From contig NZ_CP139300.1 in the NCBI RefSeq assembly GCF_034093315.1, positions 682,001 through 746,000 of the forward strand: a stretch of DNA of 64,000 bases, in the 5' to 3' direction. Made by a program: the position numbers and the translations under genes. Below, in pieces: positions 1 through 8,948 of the stretch. This DNA comes from Prochlorococcus sp. MIT 1314 (GTDB lineage Bacteria; Cyanobacteriota; Cyanobacteriia; PCC-6307; Cyanobiaceae). How positions within the stretch are numbered: the first letter of the stretch is position 1; every line of letters begins with the position of its first letter. Under the pieces are notes generated by a model. It worked only from the letters and a program-made list of their open reading frames with translations. It made no database searches and was not told where the DNA came from.

Positions 1-265
1 GACAAAATTCTTTCCAGGCATCAACTTCAGATGAATTATCACCACAATTATTCTTATTTCTTAAAAAAATATTTATAAAGTTTGATCTTCCTATATTTAA
101 TATTCTTTCATCATCGCTACAAACAAAAATTTCCTCACATACTTTACTTGCTTTTAGATGATCTATTGCAATTTGTACTAAACTTTTTCCATTAATTTTT
201 TGTAAATTTTTATCAGGGATTCCTTTTGATCCCCCTCTTGCAAAAATTGCTCCTATTGTAACCAC
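1..265 (-). CDS. neuA: CMP-nonulosonate (sialic acid) cytidylyltransferase, 3' part cut by window edge
   Basis: The first 88 codons are present; the rest lies beyond the left edge. The N-terminus reads VTIGAIFARGGSKGIPDKN, the CTP-binding signature of acylneuraminate cytidylyltransferases, which activate a nonulosonic acid as its CMP-sugar. A later segment, EEIFVCSDDERI, fits the same Rossmann-like fold. I place the start at a GTG at 265, overlapping the end of the oxidoreductase gene by 13 bases, so translation is probably coupled. It is the fifth gene of a leftward operon with NeuB and NeuC homologues, which supports the sialic/legionaminic-type assignment over KdsB. The exact sugar cannot be told from sequence. 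Confidence 0.85.
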   Translation of the reverse strand, partial: MVTIGAIFARGGSKGIPDKNLQKINGKSLVQIAIDHLKASKVCEEIFVCSDDERILNIGRSNFINIFLRNKNNCGDNSSEVDAWKEFC

Positions 266-1197
266 AAAATTTCTTTACTTAATACTGCATAGTATAAACC
301 TCTTTCATAATTACAAAAATATTTATATTTAACTCCATATTCTAATGCAGCTTTTATTTGCCTTTTAAAACTTTTGTTTCTTTCTTCAAGAAATAAGTCT
401 GAAGATTTGAGGGAGCCTTTATAGAAGCGTTTTAATTTTTGACTTAAATGATCATAAATTAAATTTGTTCCGTTTTTAAATCTAATTTCAGATACTCTTG
501 ATTCAAGAGATGATGCAAAAGAGATGAAAACTGAACTTATAAAATTTTTCTCAGTTTGTTTATTAATTAATAAAGCACTATCTTCCACATCAAAATTTTT
601 AAATTTTTGCTTCCATTTATAACCAATCTGTTCTTGTATTTTACCACCTAAAAATTCGCATAAATCGATTTCATGACTTAATTCATTTAGCACACCACCA
701 CCCTTTCTTAATTGTAGAGAAGTCGATTCACTTAATTTCCTTAAATCTTTTCTTCTCCAATTATTCAAATCACTCAAGCATTTCATAGTTATAGAGTCAA
801 TTTCCGAGTTTTCCAGGATAGATATTTTTTTCATCTCTTGTATGCCACTTTCAAATCTTTTATTAAATCCAACAATAATTTTTTCTGAATGTATGCAAGA
901 AATTTTTTTGTAGATTAATTGATATGGGAAAAGAGGTTTTTCAACAATAATTAACTTCGCAATGTTTCCTAACAAATTTATATCAACAAGATGTCTAGAG
1001 GCACTAGAACAAACTATTCCAATTTCACAAGTAACTTCCTCAGGATGACTAACTCTGAATTGATTTTCTTCTAGCCATTCTTTTCTATTTTTAGAAGGAG
1101 AAAAAATATGAACATTTAATGACATCTCTTCACATATTCTGTAATGTCTAAGAGCAATACTTCCACTTCCAATAATAAAAATATCTACATGCTTCAT
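253..1197 (-). CDS. Gfo/Idh/MocA-family oxidoreductase of the nonulosonic acid operon
   Basis: NAD(P)-dependent sugar oxidoreductase of 314 residues. A dinucleotide-binding IIGSGSIALRH lies at residues 8-18, the family EKP motif at 86-88, and GGGVLNELSHEIDL at 166-179, matching the substrate-domain helix that carries the usual catalytic His. I chose the ATG at 1197 because it overlaps the neuC stop as ATGA; a GTG two codons upstream is also open. Members of this family occur in sialic and legionaminic clusters (the PtmA/NeuA-adjacent type), where their exact step is often unproven. It probably alters the sugar or its precursor before CMP activation. Confidence 0.8.
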   Translation of the reverse strand: MKHVDIFIIGSGSIALRHYRICEEMSLNVHIFSPSKNRKEWLEENQFRVSHPEEVTCEIGIVCSSASRHLVDINLLGNIAKLIIVEKPLFPYQLIYKKISCIHSEKIIVGFNKRFESGIQEMKKISILENSEIDSITMKCLSDLNNWRRKDLRKLSESTSLQLRKGGGVLNELSHEIDLCEFLGGKIQEQIGYKWKQKFKNFDVEDSALLINKQTEKNFISSVFISFASSLESRVSEIRFKNGTNLIYDHLSQKLKRFYKGSLKSSDLFLEERNKSFKRQIKAALEYGVKYKYFCNYERGLYYAVLSKEILWLQ

Positions 1198-2357
1198 GCC
1201 CACTTTTTGAATAGAATTTCATTCCTACTTTTACTATTAAGTATTCCATCAACATGTTCATATAATAAATTGCAGGAATTTTTATTACTATAGGGATTTA
1301 CAACTTCTTTTGGCATAAACTTAGATAGTGCAAGCAAATTTTTATAAATTTCATTTGCATCTGCCTTTATATCTATTTGTGTGGAGGCTTTTTCTCTTCC
1401 AGTTTGTCTAATACCTATATTTAACCCATTTGCTTTAAAAAAAGGAGCTTCCTTGATTATAGAGCTGGAATTACCACATAAAGTAACACTTTTTTTTCTG
1501 GCAAGGCCCAATAAAGAATGGTATCTATAACCTCCTAAGCTCTCAATATATTGACAATTATGAATGTTTGATATTTTTTGCTGAATTTTCCGAAATATTA
1601 TTTGGTTCCCTTTATCAGGATTTGGGGAGGTTATTATTATGTCAGCTTGAACTTCTTTTGAGAAAATTTCTAATCCCTTTAATACCTCTTCAATTTCATA
1701 TTCAGTAATTTGTTCAGACCTAGGAATAGGATGCATAGTACAAATCACAAGAGGTCTATCATCTTTTAATTTCAATTGATGAGCCACTATTTTCGATTCC
1801 TTTAATGGAATTATTTTCATATCACCATAACTCAATAAACCTATTTGTTTGATTCTCCACTTCTCCTCTCCAAAATTTTGTAGGACCTCCGTACCTTTAT
1901 AAGTTGAACAAGCGTGGATATGTGAAATTTTCGAAATACAATGCCTTAGTTGATCGTCATAAGTTCCCCCTTCGGTGATATCTCCAGCTTCAACATGAAA
2001 ATTTATCAAATCGGCATGGAATGTTGCCAAAGCAAATGCAAAACTTTCATATCTATCAGCATATACCAAAGCTAAATCTGGTTTAATAGATTTTATAATT
2101 TTATCGACCTTACACGAAATATTCGATATTTCTTCGATGTGATTTTTATTTTCAAATTTCAGACTTTTTATTTTCCCACAAATATTTATATTATCGTTGA
2201 TTATATCCTCTAAAGTTTTGCCTTCTTTTTCCTCAAGAATTCCGCCAGTAACAATAAGATTTAGTTTGTATTTATTACTGTTGCAAAATTTCTTAAATGC
2301 AGGCCTTTGCAAATAATAATCAGCTCTGCTGCCTGATAACGCTAAGATACTCTTCAT
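1194..2357 (-). CDS. neuC: UDP-GlcNAc 2-epimerase (hydrolysing), NeuC/LegG type
   Basis: The 387-residue product matches hydrolysing UDP-N-acetylhexosamine 2-epimerases, which release the free mannosamine-type sugar that NeuB condenses. The N-terminal GSRADY (residues 9-14) is the hallmark of the NeuC/LegG branch. HVEAGDITEGGTYDDQLRHC (121-140) is the conserved epimerase core, followed by KISHIH. Length is normal. It lies 24 bases downstream of neuB and overlaps the next gene by 4 bases (ATGA). Next to a LegB-type 4,6-dehydratase it more likely acts on a 2,4-diacetamido-trideoxy UDP-sugar (LegG) than on plain UDP-GlcNAc; that choice is inference. Confidence 0.87.
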   Translation of the reverse strand: MKSILALSGSRADYYLQRPAFKKFCNSNKYKLNLIVTGGILEEKEGKTLEDIINDNINICGKIKSLKFENKNHIEEISNISCKVDKIIKSIKPDLALVYADRYESFAFALATFHADLINFHVEAGDITEGGTYDDQLRHCISKISHIHACSTYKGTEVLQNFGEEKWRIKQIGLLSYGDMKIIPLKESKIVAHQLKLKDDRPLVICTMHPIPRSEQITEYEIEEVLKGLEIFSKEVQADIIITSPNPDKGNQIIFRKIQQKISNIHNCQYIESLGGYRYHSLLGLARKKSVTLCGNSSSIIKEAPFFKANGLNIGIRQTGREKASTQIDIKADANEIYKNLLALSKFMPKEVVNPYSNKNSCNLLYEHVDGILNSKSRNEILFKKWA

Positions 2358-2381
2358 AATTAAGGACCAAACTTATTTAAT

Positions 2382-3416
2382 CTAATTAATCCATTTTTTT
2401 AGAATATGGGATCCATTTTTTATTTTTTGATTTGAAACTCTGCCAAGATATTCGTAATATTCACTAGCAAAGATATCACCCTTAGATGGTCTTTTAGGCA
2501 CGCAATTTTCTTCTGTCAATTTTTCTCCAATATTTATATCTCTTATAGCGACTAAAGTGGCAAATGCAAAATCTCTTGTATTCTGCTCTTCTATAAGGGA
2601 TTTTTCTTTAGTACCCCCTCTCATTTGAAACATTAATTCGCTTTCTTCTCTTAATGAAGACAATTGCCCTGGATCCATGGAATTGATAATATCAGGTCCT
2701 TCTCGATCAAAGGAGTCAGTAAAGTGTCTTTCTAAAATTACAGCTCCAAGGGCAGTAGCTCCTAAGCATGCCAGATTTGAAACTGTATGATCTGATAATC
2801 CAACATTATCGTAACCTGCTAGCTCTTGAAGTTCTTTTAAGCCTCCAAGCCTAACCAATTCATATGGAGTGGGATATAAATTTGTTGTATGCATTAATAT
2901 AACTTCTGTTTTAAGACTTCCTTTGACAAAAGAATATGTCTTTTTACAGCTCTCATAAGTATTCATCCCAGTACTAATTATCATTGGTTTTTGATAATTA
3001 GCAATCGTCTTTAAGACATGAAAATTATTACATTCTCCAGAGCCAACTTTAAAAGCTTTTACTCCAAATTCTCCAAGAAATTCTGCAGCTTTGGCTGAAA
3101 AAGGAGTGCATAAATACTCGACATTTAATTTCTCAATAAAATTCTTTAGTTCATATTCTTCGTCAATTGTGAGAGAACAGTCTTCCATTATATGAAAGAT
3201 AGACTTATCACAATGTGAAGGGATAACTTTTGTTGCCTCTTCTGACATCTCAGCATTAGGTATGTGTAATTGACTCTTTATAATATCTGCTCCATTGATA
3301 GCAGCTAACTCAGCAAGTTTTTTGGCTTCATCTAATGATCCATTATGATTTATTCCAAGCTCAGCTATAATTTTTGGTCTAAAACTAATGCCAATATCAA
3401 GTTTGCCTATTTTCAT
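2382..3416 (-). CDS. neuB: Nonulosonic acid synthase, NeuB/LegI family
   Basis: Condenses phosphoenolpyruvate with a mannosamine-type hexose to give a nine-carbon sialic/legionaminic-type acid. The 344 residues form a TIM barrel with AELGINHNG at 18-26, a KVGSGE loop at 123-128, SDHT at 208-211 and ERHFTDSFDREGPD at 229-242, all typical of NeuB active sites. An antifreeze-like SAF domain follows from about residue 280, with RDINIGEKLTEENC. Length is normal. Its start overlaps the stop of the LegB-like gene by 4 bases. A second, more divergent NeuB-like protein lies at 5.8 kb. Confidence 0.9.
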   Translation of the reverse strand: MKIGKLDIGISFRPKIIAELGINHNGSLDEAKKLAELAAINGADIIKSQLHIPNAEMSEEATKVIPSHCDKSIFHIMEDCSLTIDEEYELKNFIEKLNVEYLCTPFSAKAAEFLGEFGVKAFKVGSGECNNFHVLKTIANYQKPMIISTGMNTYESCKKTYSFVKGSLKTEVILMHTTNLYPTPYELVRLGGLKELQELAGYDNVGLSDHTVSNLACLGATALGAVILERHFTDSFDREGPDIINSMDPGQLSSLREESELMFQMRGGTKEKSLIEEQNTRDFAFATLVAIRDINIGEKLTEENCVPKRPSKGDIFASEYYEYLGRVSNQKIKNGSHILKKWIN

Positions 3417-4399
3417 ATTATGTAATAACCACTTGGTTCTTTGTTAGATTTATAGAATTCTACTGTCTTTTCCAAACCTCTCTTAAATCCGTCTAATCCA
3501 CCATATTCAGGCTGCCAGCCTGTAATTGATTTTATTAAAGAATTATCTCCAAAAAGTCTTTCTACCTCAGAAGCCTTAGGTCTTAAACGATTGTTATCCT
3601 GTTTTATAGGTTTGTTTATACCTAAAATCTCCTGGATTATTATTACTACCTGATTAATACTAACCTCAAAATTACTCGCAGAATTTAGAACTTTACCTTT
3701 ACATTTATTAGAAGCAAGTATTGATGAGAATGCCCTACAAGTATCCTCTACATAATTAAAATCTCTCGTAGTTTCTAAGCTACCTAATTCAATATATTCT
3801 CTTTTATCATCAAGAAGTTGATTTATTATTGTTGGAATAACTGCTCTTTGAGATTGTCTTGGGCCATATGTATTAAAAGGTCTTAGTATTCTTACATCTG
3901 TATCAAATGACTTTTCATAGCTTAAAGCCAATTCATCACAGGCAATTTTGGTAGCTGAATACGGCGATTGTCCTACTTTTGGATGAGATTCATCTATAGG
4001 AATATATTGTGCAGAACCATAAACTTCACTTGTGGAAGTTTGAATCAAGATTTTTTTGGTGGATTTAATTTCTTCCAAAATATTCATAGTTCCAATTATA
4101 TTAGTGTTTACGTAGGATCCAGGAGATTTATAACTATAAGGTATACCAATTAAAGCTGCCAAATTAAAAATAGCCTCCACATCTATTAAAGCTTCTTTTA
4201 TAAAACTTCTATCCGATATATCGCCTATAATTATCTTATTCTTATCTAAATTACCTAATTTAATAGATTCTTCTAAATTACCATAGTTAACTTTAGAAGA
4301 ATATTTAATCATAGGAATAACATCAAAACCCTTTTTAACTAATTCTGCAACCAGATGAGATCCTATAAACCCTCCTGCACCTGTCACTAAAACTTTCAT
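3413..4399 (-). CDS. legB: LegB-like NAD-dependent nucleotide-sugar 4,6-dehydratase (extended SDR)
   Basis: Extended short-chain dehydrogenase of 328 residues from the ATG at 4399; a TTG two codons upstream is less likely. It has the NAD motif TGAGGFIG (6-13), TSTSEVYG (121-128) and the catalytic YSATK (Y147, K151). SPYSATK followed by RPFNTYGPRQ closely resembles LegB-type dehydratases that start legionaminic acid synthesis by 4,6-dehydration and 5-epimerisation of a UDP-/GDP-GlcNAc. It is the promoter-proximal gene of the neuB-neuC-neuA operon. The partner aminotransferase (LegC) and acetyltransferase (LegH) are not in the window. A dTDP-glucose or UDP-glucuronate epimerase is a less likely alternative. 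Confidence 0.75.
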   Translation of the reverse strand: MKVLVTGAGGFIGSHLVAELVKKGFDVIPMIKYSSKVNYGNLEESIKLGNLDKNKIIIGDISDRSFIKEALIDVEAIFNLAALIGIPYSYKSPGSYVNTNIIGTMNILEEIKSTKKILIQTSTSEVYGSAQYIPIDESHPKVGQSPYSATKIACDELALSYEKSFDTDVRILRPFNTYGPRQSQRAVIPTIINQLLDDKREYIELGSLETTRDFNYVEDTCRAFSSILASNKCKGKVLNSASNFEVSINQVVIIIQEILGINKPIKQDNNRLRPKASEVERLFGDNSLIKSITGWQPEYGGLDGFKRGLEKTVEFYKSNKEPSGYYII

Positions 4400-4480
4400 T
4401 ATCAAATTAATCCTAATTAAATATTAGTATTTTTGAAGCTATAAAGAAAACTTTGAAAATTTAATTTCATAAAGATATTT

Positions 4481-5638
4481 TCAATTTTTGCTAATAAGAG
4501 AAATAAGCTTCTTAGTTCTTATATCCCAAGTATATTTAGAGATCAAATCTTTAAAAGCGTTATTAGCTATTTCGCTTCCTAATTTATTATCTTCTTTCAA
4601 TCTCTTAATAGATTTAACCCACATTTCTGTATTTTCTGCTGAGCATAAAATACAATTAATTTCATTGCTGAGAACTTCTTTAATCACATTAAGATCAGAA
4701 CTAATAATAGGAACATTTGTCGACATATACTCGAACATTTTTAGAGGTGACATCCATCTAGCAGTATCTAAACCTCTGGAACCAACTTTAACTATTTTCT
4801 GATAAGGCATCAAAAGTACATTGCATTTTCTTTGAAAATGACGGGATACATCACAAGGTAAACATCCAAGGTATATTAAATTCTTGAATTTTTTGTTTTT
4901 TAAATATTTAGAGGCTTCTCCGGAACCTGCAATTATAAAGAAATTATTCTTGTCTTTTTGAGAAATATCAATAATCCTTTCAACGCCTTTACCCATATTT
5001 AAAGTTCCAAAATAACCACATATGAAAAATCCTCTAGATTTCATATCATCTATTAAAGAGTCAAAATGTAAATATTCAGGGAACAAAGCTTTATTACTTT
5101 GAATATCAGAGGCATCAGGGAGGACAATTTGAAAACTAGATAATTTCTTTTTTCTAATCTTTTTGGACATAAAAGTTCTAAGTGCATCTGATATGTAAAC
5201 AACTTTTGTATCTTTACCAGAGATAGCAAAAATCTGTAAAAACCTTTTCATAAAGTTTTCTTCCACATGATGAACCTCAAATATATGCTTTTTCTTGAGT
5301 AAGGTTAGTAAAAATGAAACATAAAAATTTCTAGTCAGGATTGTGCCTAAATTTTTTTTCGATATGAGAGATAAGCAAAAATTTATTAATATAAAAAAGT
5401 TATTTGTGATTCCTAAATATGTTTTTGTTGGATTTAAAATAAAATTAACATGGCTCAATCCATACTTTTTTTTAATCTCTTTTTTTAGAAATTTCTTTTC
5501 AATTTTCGTTGAAAAATAAATATCAATCTCATAACCTAATTTAGATAATTCAAAACATTGTCTTATTACTTGAATTGAATTTGCAGAATTACTAGGGATT
5601 TCACTTGAACTAACATATGTAATTTTTTTTAATTCCAT
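4481..5638 (-). CDS. Glycosyltransferase, GT4-like
   Basis: Retaining GT-B glycosyltransferase of 385 residues from the ATG at 5638; a TTG eight codons upstream is open but has no better ribosome site. The C-terminal half shows FGTLNMGKGVERII followed by KMFEYMSTNVPIISSDL, the group 1 (GT4) donor-binding layout. The N-terminus (ITYVSSSEIPSNSANSIQVI) is the usual GT-B opening strand and loop, as in FucNAc/ManNAc-type transferases. It would add one sugar to a lipid-linked glycan on the cytoplasmic face. It lies upstream of the nonulosonic operon on the same strand; donor and acceptor cannot be inferred. Confidence 0.8.
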   Translation of the reverse strand: MELKKITYVSSSEIPSNSANSIQVIRQCFELSKLGYEIDIYFSTKIEKKFLKKEIKKKYGLSHVNFILNPTKTYLGITNNFFILINFCLSLISKKNLGTILTRNFYVSFLLTLLKKKHIFEVHHVEENFMKRFLQIFAISGKDTKVVYISDALRTFMSKKIRKKKLSSFQIVLPDASDIQSNKALFPEYLHFDSLIDDMKSRGFFICGYFGTLNMGKGVERIIDISQKDKNNFFIIAGSGEASKYLKNKKFKNLIYLGCLPCDVSRHFQRKCNVLLMPYQKIVKVGSRGLDTARWMSPLKMFEYMSTNVPIISSDLNVIKEVLSNEINCILCSAENTEMWVKSIKRLKEDNKLGSEIANNAFKDLISKYTWDIRTKKLISLISKN

Positions 5639-5740
5639 CGCCCTAAGAGATAAATATACCAAGTTTTAAAGTATTTGTTTACATAAAATTAGTAGAACAT
5701 TTGTAAAATATAAGATCAATATACTTAAAAAATAAATTGA

Positions 5741-5774
5741 AACTTAACTTAATTTTCCTATGAGATGTTAAGTT
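5741..5774. promoter_or_regulatory. Inverted repeat in a divergent promoter region
   Basis: AACTTAAC at 5741-5748 is repeated exactly inverted as GTTAAGTT at 5767-5774, with 18 bases between. It lies in the 159-base gap between the leftward GT4 gene and the rightward NeuB-cupin gene, 24 bases upstream of the latter. It could be an operator or a weak hairpin in the leader. In such AT-rich DNA an 8-bp match can also be chance. Confidence 0.3.
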
Positions 5775-5797
5775 AAACAAATAATTATTTTGAATCA

Positions 5798-7318
5798 TTG
5801 ACTTACAGAATTATTTTTGAAATAGCCAACAATCATCAAGGTAGATTAAGTCATTTTGAGGGGATTCTGAAGGATATTACATCATCAATCAATTCTTATT
5901 GTGATTATTTTGATTTCATTGTGAAGTTTCAATTCAGAGATATTCCATCATTTATTGACAAAACGATTGATCCCAACTCTAACAAACATATCCCAAGATT
6001 TCTTGAAACCCAATTAAGTGATGAGGATTGGAAAAGTATTTTTGAATTAGTACACAAAAACAATCTAAAAGTAATGGTTACTCCATTTGATGAAGCTTCT
6101 GTAGCCAAAGCTATAAATTATGGAGTTGACGAGCTTAAGATAGCATCATGCTCTTCAACTGAATGGAGCTTAATAGAAGCCTGCACTTTAACAAAAAAAC
6201 CTTTAACCATATCAACCGCTGGAAGAAACTTAAATGAGATTGATAATATTTATTCTTATTTATCCAGAAAAATGCCAAATAAATTCACTATCATGCATTG
6301 TTGCGGGATTTATCCAGCTCCATTAAAGAATCTTAACTTGAGTTTTATTCCTAAAATGATAAAAAGATATCCTTTGGCATCTATAGGTTATTCAGGCCAT
6401 GAAGATCCTCATAATCACAATATCTCCTCATTAGCTATAGCATTAGGAGCAATTTCTCTAGAAAGACATGTTGGGAAAGTAAATGAAGAAAAAAATATCA
6501 AAATAAATGCCTACAGTGTAGATAGTAAAGAAATATCAAATTGGCTTGAATCTCTTAAACAAACTATTGATTCTTTAGGATCTCTTAAAACAGATAACTA
6601 CTACTGTGAAAATGAAGCTAGTGCATTGGAATCTCTTCAAAGGGGTGTTTTTACACGAAAAAAAATAAGAAAAGGAGAAGTACTAAACCTTAGCAATTGT
6701 GAATTTAAGTTCCCTATTCAAAAAGGCCAAATTTCGGCCGCTGAATTAACTTCAATTGATAATAAATTTATAGCAAAACAAGACTTAAATGAAGGCTTAA
6801 GACTAAATAGAGATCTAACTTTAAATTCAGTTTCTGAAAATGTTTTTTTAAAAAACTATATTCATAAAATCAGGGGACTTATTAATGAATATTGTGAATA
6901 TATACCAAATGAAGTAGAAGTAGAAATATCACATCATTATGGTATTGATAAAATTTTTGATTACGGTTGTTGCATCATCAATATTATTAATAGGAGTTAT
7001 TGTAAAAAGCTAATATTAATGACTAAAGGACAAAATCACCCTACTCAATATCACCTAGTAAAAGAAGAGACCTTCAGGATACTTCATGGAGAAATTGAAT
7101 TAATTTTAGATGGCAATTCAAGAATTCTCAAGAAAGGCGACGAGGCTTTAGTTAGATCAAGTATAAAACATTCATTTAATGCTATTTCTGATTGCATAAT
7201 CGAAGAATTATCCACAACAAGCATTAAAGAAGATTCATACTACTCAGATAAAAAGATTAGTGATCTTCCCAGGGAGCATAGAAAAAGTATTCATAGCCTT
7301 AACCATGGTAAATATTAA
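5798..7318 (+). CDS. NeuB/SpsE-like synthase fused to a C-terminal cupin domain
   Basis: The 506-residue product has three parts. A NeuB-like TIM barrel (about 1-270) has EIANNHQG at 8-15 and SGHE, then LERHVG, where NeuB usually has SDHT and ERHFT. A SAF/antifreeze-like segment (about 280-330) includes RGVFTRKKIRKGE. A cupin (about 395-470) has NHPTQYHLVKEETF and ILHGEIEL, with the spaced His and Glu residues that bind metal. The barrel should condense PEP with a sugar; the cupin could isomerise, epimerise or bind it. The start is a TTG at 5798. It stands alone facing right and ends with a 4-base overlap of the convergent methyltransferase gene. The true product is unknown. Confidence 0.75.
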   Translation: MTYRIIFEIANNHQGRLSHFEGILKDITSSINSYCDYFDFIVKFQFRDIPSFIDKTIDPNSNKHIPRFLETQLSDEDWKSIFELVHKNNLKVMVTPFDEASVAKAINYGVDELKIASCSSTEWSLIEACTLTKKPLTISTAGRNLNEIDNIYSYLSRKMPNKFTIMHCCGIYPAPLKNLNLSFIPKMIKRYPLASIGYSGHEDPHNHNISSLAIALGAISLERHVGKVNEEKNIKINAYSVDSKEISNWLESLKQTIDSLGSLKTDNYYCENEASALESLQRGVFTRKKIRKGEVLNLSNCEFKFPIQKGQISAAELTSIDNKFIAKQDLNEGLRLNRDLTLNSVSENVFLKNYIHKIRGLINEYCEYIPNEVEVEISHHYGIDKIFDYGCCIINIINRSYCKKLILMTKGQNHPTQYHLVKEETFRILHGEIELILDGNSRILKKGDEALVRSSIKHSFNAISDCIIEELSTTSIKEDSYYSDKKISDLPREHRKSIHSLNHGKY

Positions 7319-7887
7319 ATGTGACTTTCATTTTTGAATATAAAATAACGACAATGCTGTTTGAGTATAAAAGTTAATTTAGAAATAGGTAAAGGTGCAT
7401 AAAATCTTTTAGATAAATTGAATCCAAATTTTGCCAACTTATTAATTAATTCATTGTCTGAATAATTTACCTTATGATCGTTATCACCCAAGAAACCCTT
7501 TATTCCTGGAACCCCTATTAGTAAGATCCCATTTTTTTTCAATATTCTTTTAATTTCAAGTATTAATTTATCTGGATTTTCTATATGCTCCATAACATTG
7601 TCAAGTAAACAGCTATCAAAACTATTTTCCTCAAAAGGCAGCTTATCTTGTTTTATTAATTTAGCATTTAAATTTTTTTTCAAACAAATTTCTACTGTAT
7701 ATGGGTTGATATCAACCCCAATAGCTTCTATGTTATCTTCTAAAAAATTACCAATTCCACATCCAATATCCAATATTTTTCCTTTCAAGTTACGAGATAA
7801 AATTTTATGAAGCCAAAATTTTTTATAAAGCCTACCTTTAAAACTTTTTTTTGATAGGTATTTTGCATAGTCTTCGTAGCTAATCAT
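7315..7887 (-). CDS. SAM-dependent methyltransferase, class I
   Basis: The 190-residue product has the SAM-binding motif ILDIGCGIGNF at 38-48, the acidic motif GVDINPYTVEI, and FDSCLLDNVMEHIENP, typical of Methyltransf_11 enzymes. It probably methylates a sugar or lipid-linked glycan. The gene overlaps the upstream GT4 gene by 4 bases, so the two are likely co-translated and may act on the same glycan residue. The substrate is not evident. Confidence 0.75.
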   Translation of the reverse strand: MISYEDYAKYLSKKSFKGRLYKKFWLHKILSRNLKGKILDIGCGIGNFLEDNIEAIGVDINPYTVEICLKKNLNAKLIKQDKLPFEENSFDSCLLDNVMEHIENPDKLILEIKRILKKNGILLIGVPGIKGFLGDNDHKVNYSDNELINKLAKFGFNLSKRFYAPLPISKLTFILKQHCRYFIFKNESHI

Positions 7888-8948
7888 TTTATACCATTTA
7901 TAAGATTTAAATATTTATTACCACAGTAGTTCTGGGAAAAATTTGATGGCAATAAATTATTATAAACTTTTCTATTAATGGATTTTTGAGCCAAATTTAT
8001 CATTGCTATCGATAACTCATTATCATTATCAAACAAAACTACATTATTACTATCATTATTAATAATATCCTTATTACTATCCACATTCCTAAGTACACAA
8101 GGTATCCCCATATACAAACTTTCTAATACAGCTCGAGAAGTGCCTTCAGAAAAAGATGGTAACACCATAACATGAGTCTCAGACATGTATTTATAAGGAT
8201 AAGTTTTATGTCCAATAAATTTAATTTTATTCTCTAAATGAAGATTCCTGACTTTATTTTGCATTCTTTTTAATAATGGTCCGGTACCTATAATAATTAT
8301 TTCATAGTTTATATTCTTTATTTTATGTGCGGCATCAATTAAAGACTCTATACCTTTTCTTTTTGTAAGTAACCCAACAAAGCAAAACTTGTATACACCA
8401 TTATATTGCATAGGTCTGTTGAGATATTTCTTTATAACATCCTCATCAATAAAATTATTAATTATTTCAACATCTTTTTTACTAAAAAATTTTACTTGAG
8501 AAAACATTGTTCTATTCATTGCGATTCTTAAACTATGAAATCTCATCATAGATAAATGAATACATGCCAAGAAAAAACCAAAAATCTTGTAGTTGTAAAG
8601 ATAATTTTTAATCAGATTTCCTCTTATACTAGTAATAGTGATTGAAAAATTATTCATAAATATATTTACTAAATCAGCGGAAAAGCACATCGATAATGAA
8701 ATATTATTTTCCTTAATACCATTTTTAAAATAAATAGATTGAATCTTCTTTACCTTGGAAAAAAAGTTTACTTTATTTAAATAGATAACTTTGACTTTAT
8801 TATTTAAGGGTATATTTAGACCTCTAGCTTTTCTTAAAAATATTATTGTTGTAGGTATAAAGTTAACTAAAAAATTAGCTAGAGCGACAGCACCTTTTAT
8901 TGGTCCTGATAAGTTATCTTGAGGTAAAATTATAAAAAATTTCTTCAT
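7884..8948 (-). CDS. Glycosyltransferase, GT4 family
   Basis: GT-B enzyme of 354 residues. The N-terminus FIILPQDNLSGPIKGAVALANFL is a typical acceptor-side opening. The C-terminal half contains FVGLLTKRKGIESLIDA, IIIGTGPLLKRM and the GT4 donor loop LPSFSEGTSRAVLESLYMGIP with its E-x7-E pattern. It should transfer a nucleotide-activated sugar during repeat-unit assembly. It shares a 4-base overlap with the methyltransferase downstream. The 241 bases upstream (8949-9189) are AT-rich and I see no gene or clear site in them. Confidence 0.85.
   Translation of the reverse strand: MKKFFIILPQDNLSGPIKGAVALANFLVNFIPTTIIFLRKARGLNIPLNNKVKVIYLNKVNFFSKVKKIQSIYFKNGIKENNISLSMCFSADLVNIFMNNFSITITSIRGNLIKNYLYNYKIFGFFLACIHLSMMRFHSLRIAMNRTMFSQVKFFSKKDVEIINNFIDEDVIKKYLNRPMQYNGVYKFCFVGLLTKRKGIESLIDAAHKIKNINYEIIIIGTGPLLKRMQNKVRNLHLENKIKFIGHKTYPYKYMSETHVMVLPSFSEGTSRAVLESLYMGIPCVLRNVDSNKDIINNDSNNVVLFDNDNELSIAMINLAQKSINRKVYNNLLPSNFSQNYCGNKYLNLINGIK

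Noticed and set aside
1-265. KdsB (CMP-KDO synthetase) instead of NeuA
   Set aside because: The ARGGSKGIPDKN signature and linkage to neuB and neuC match acylneuraminate cytidylyltransferases.
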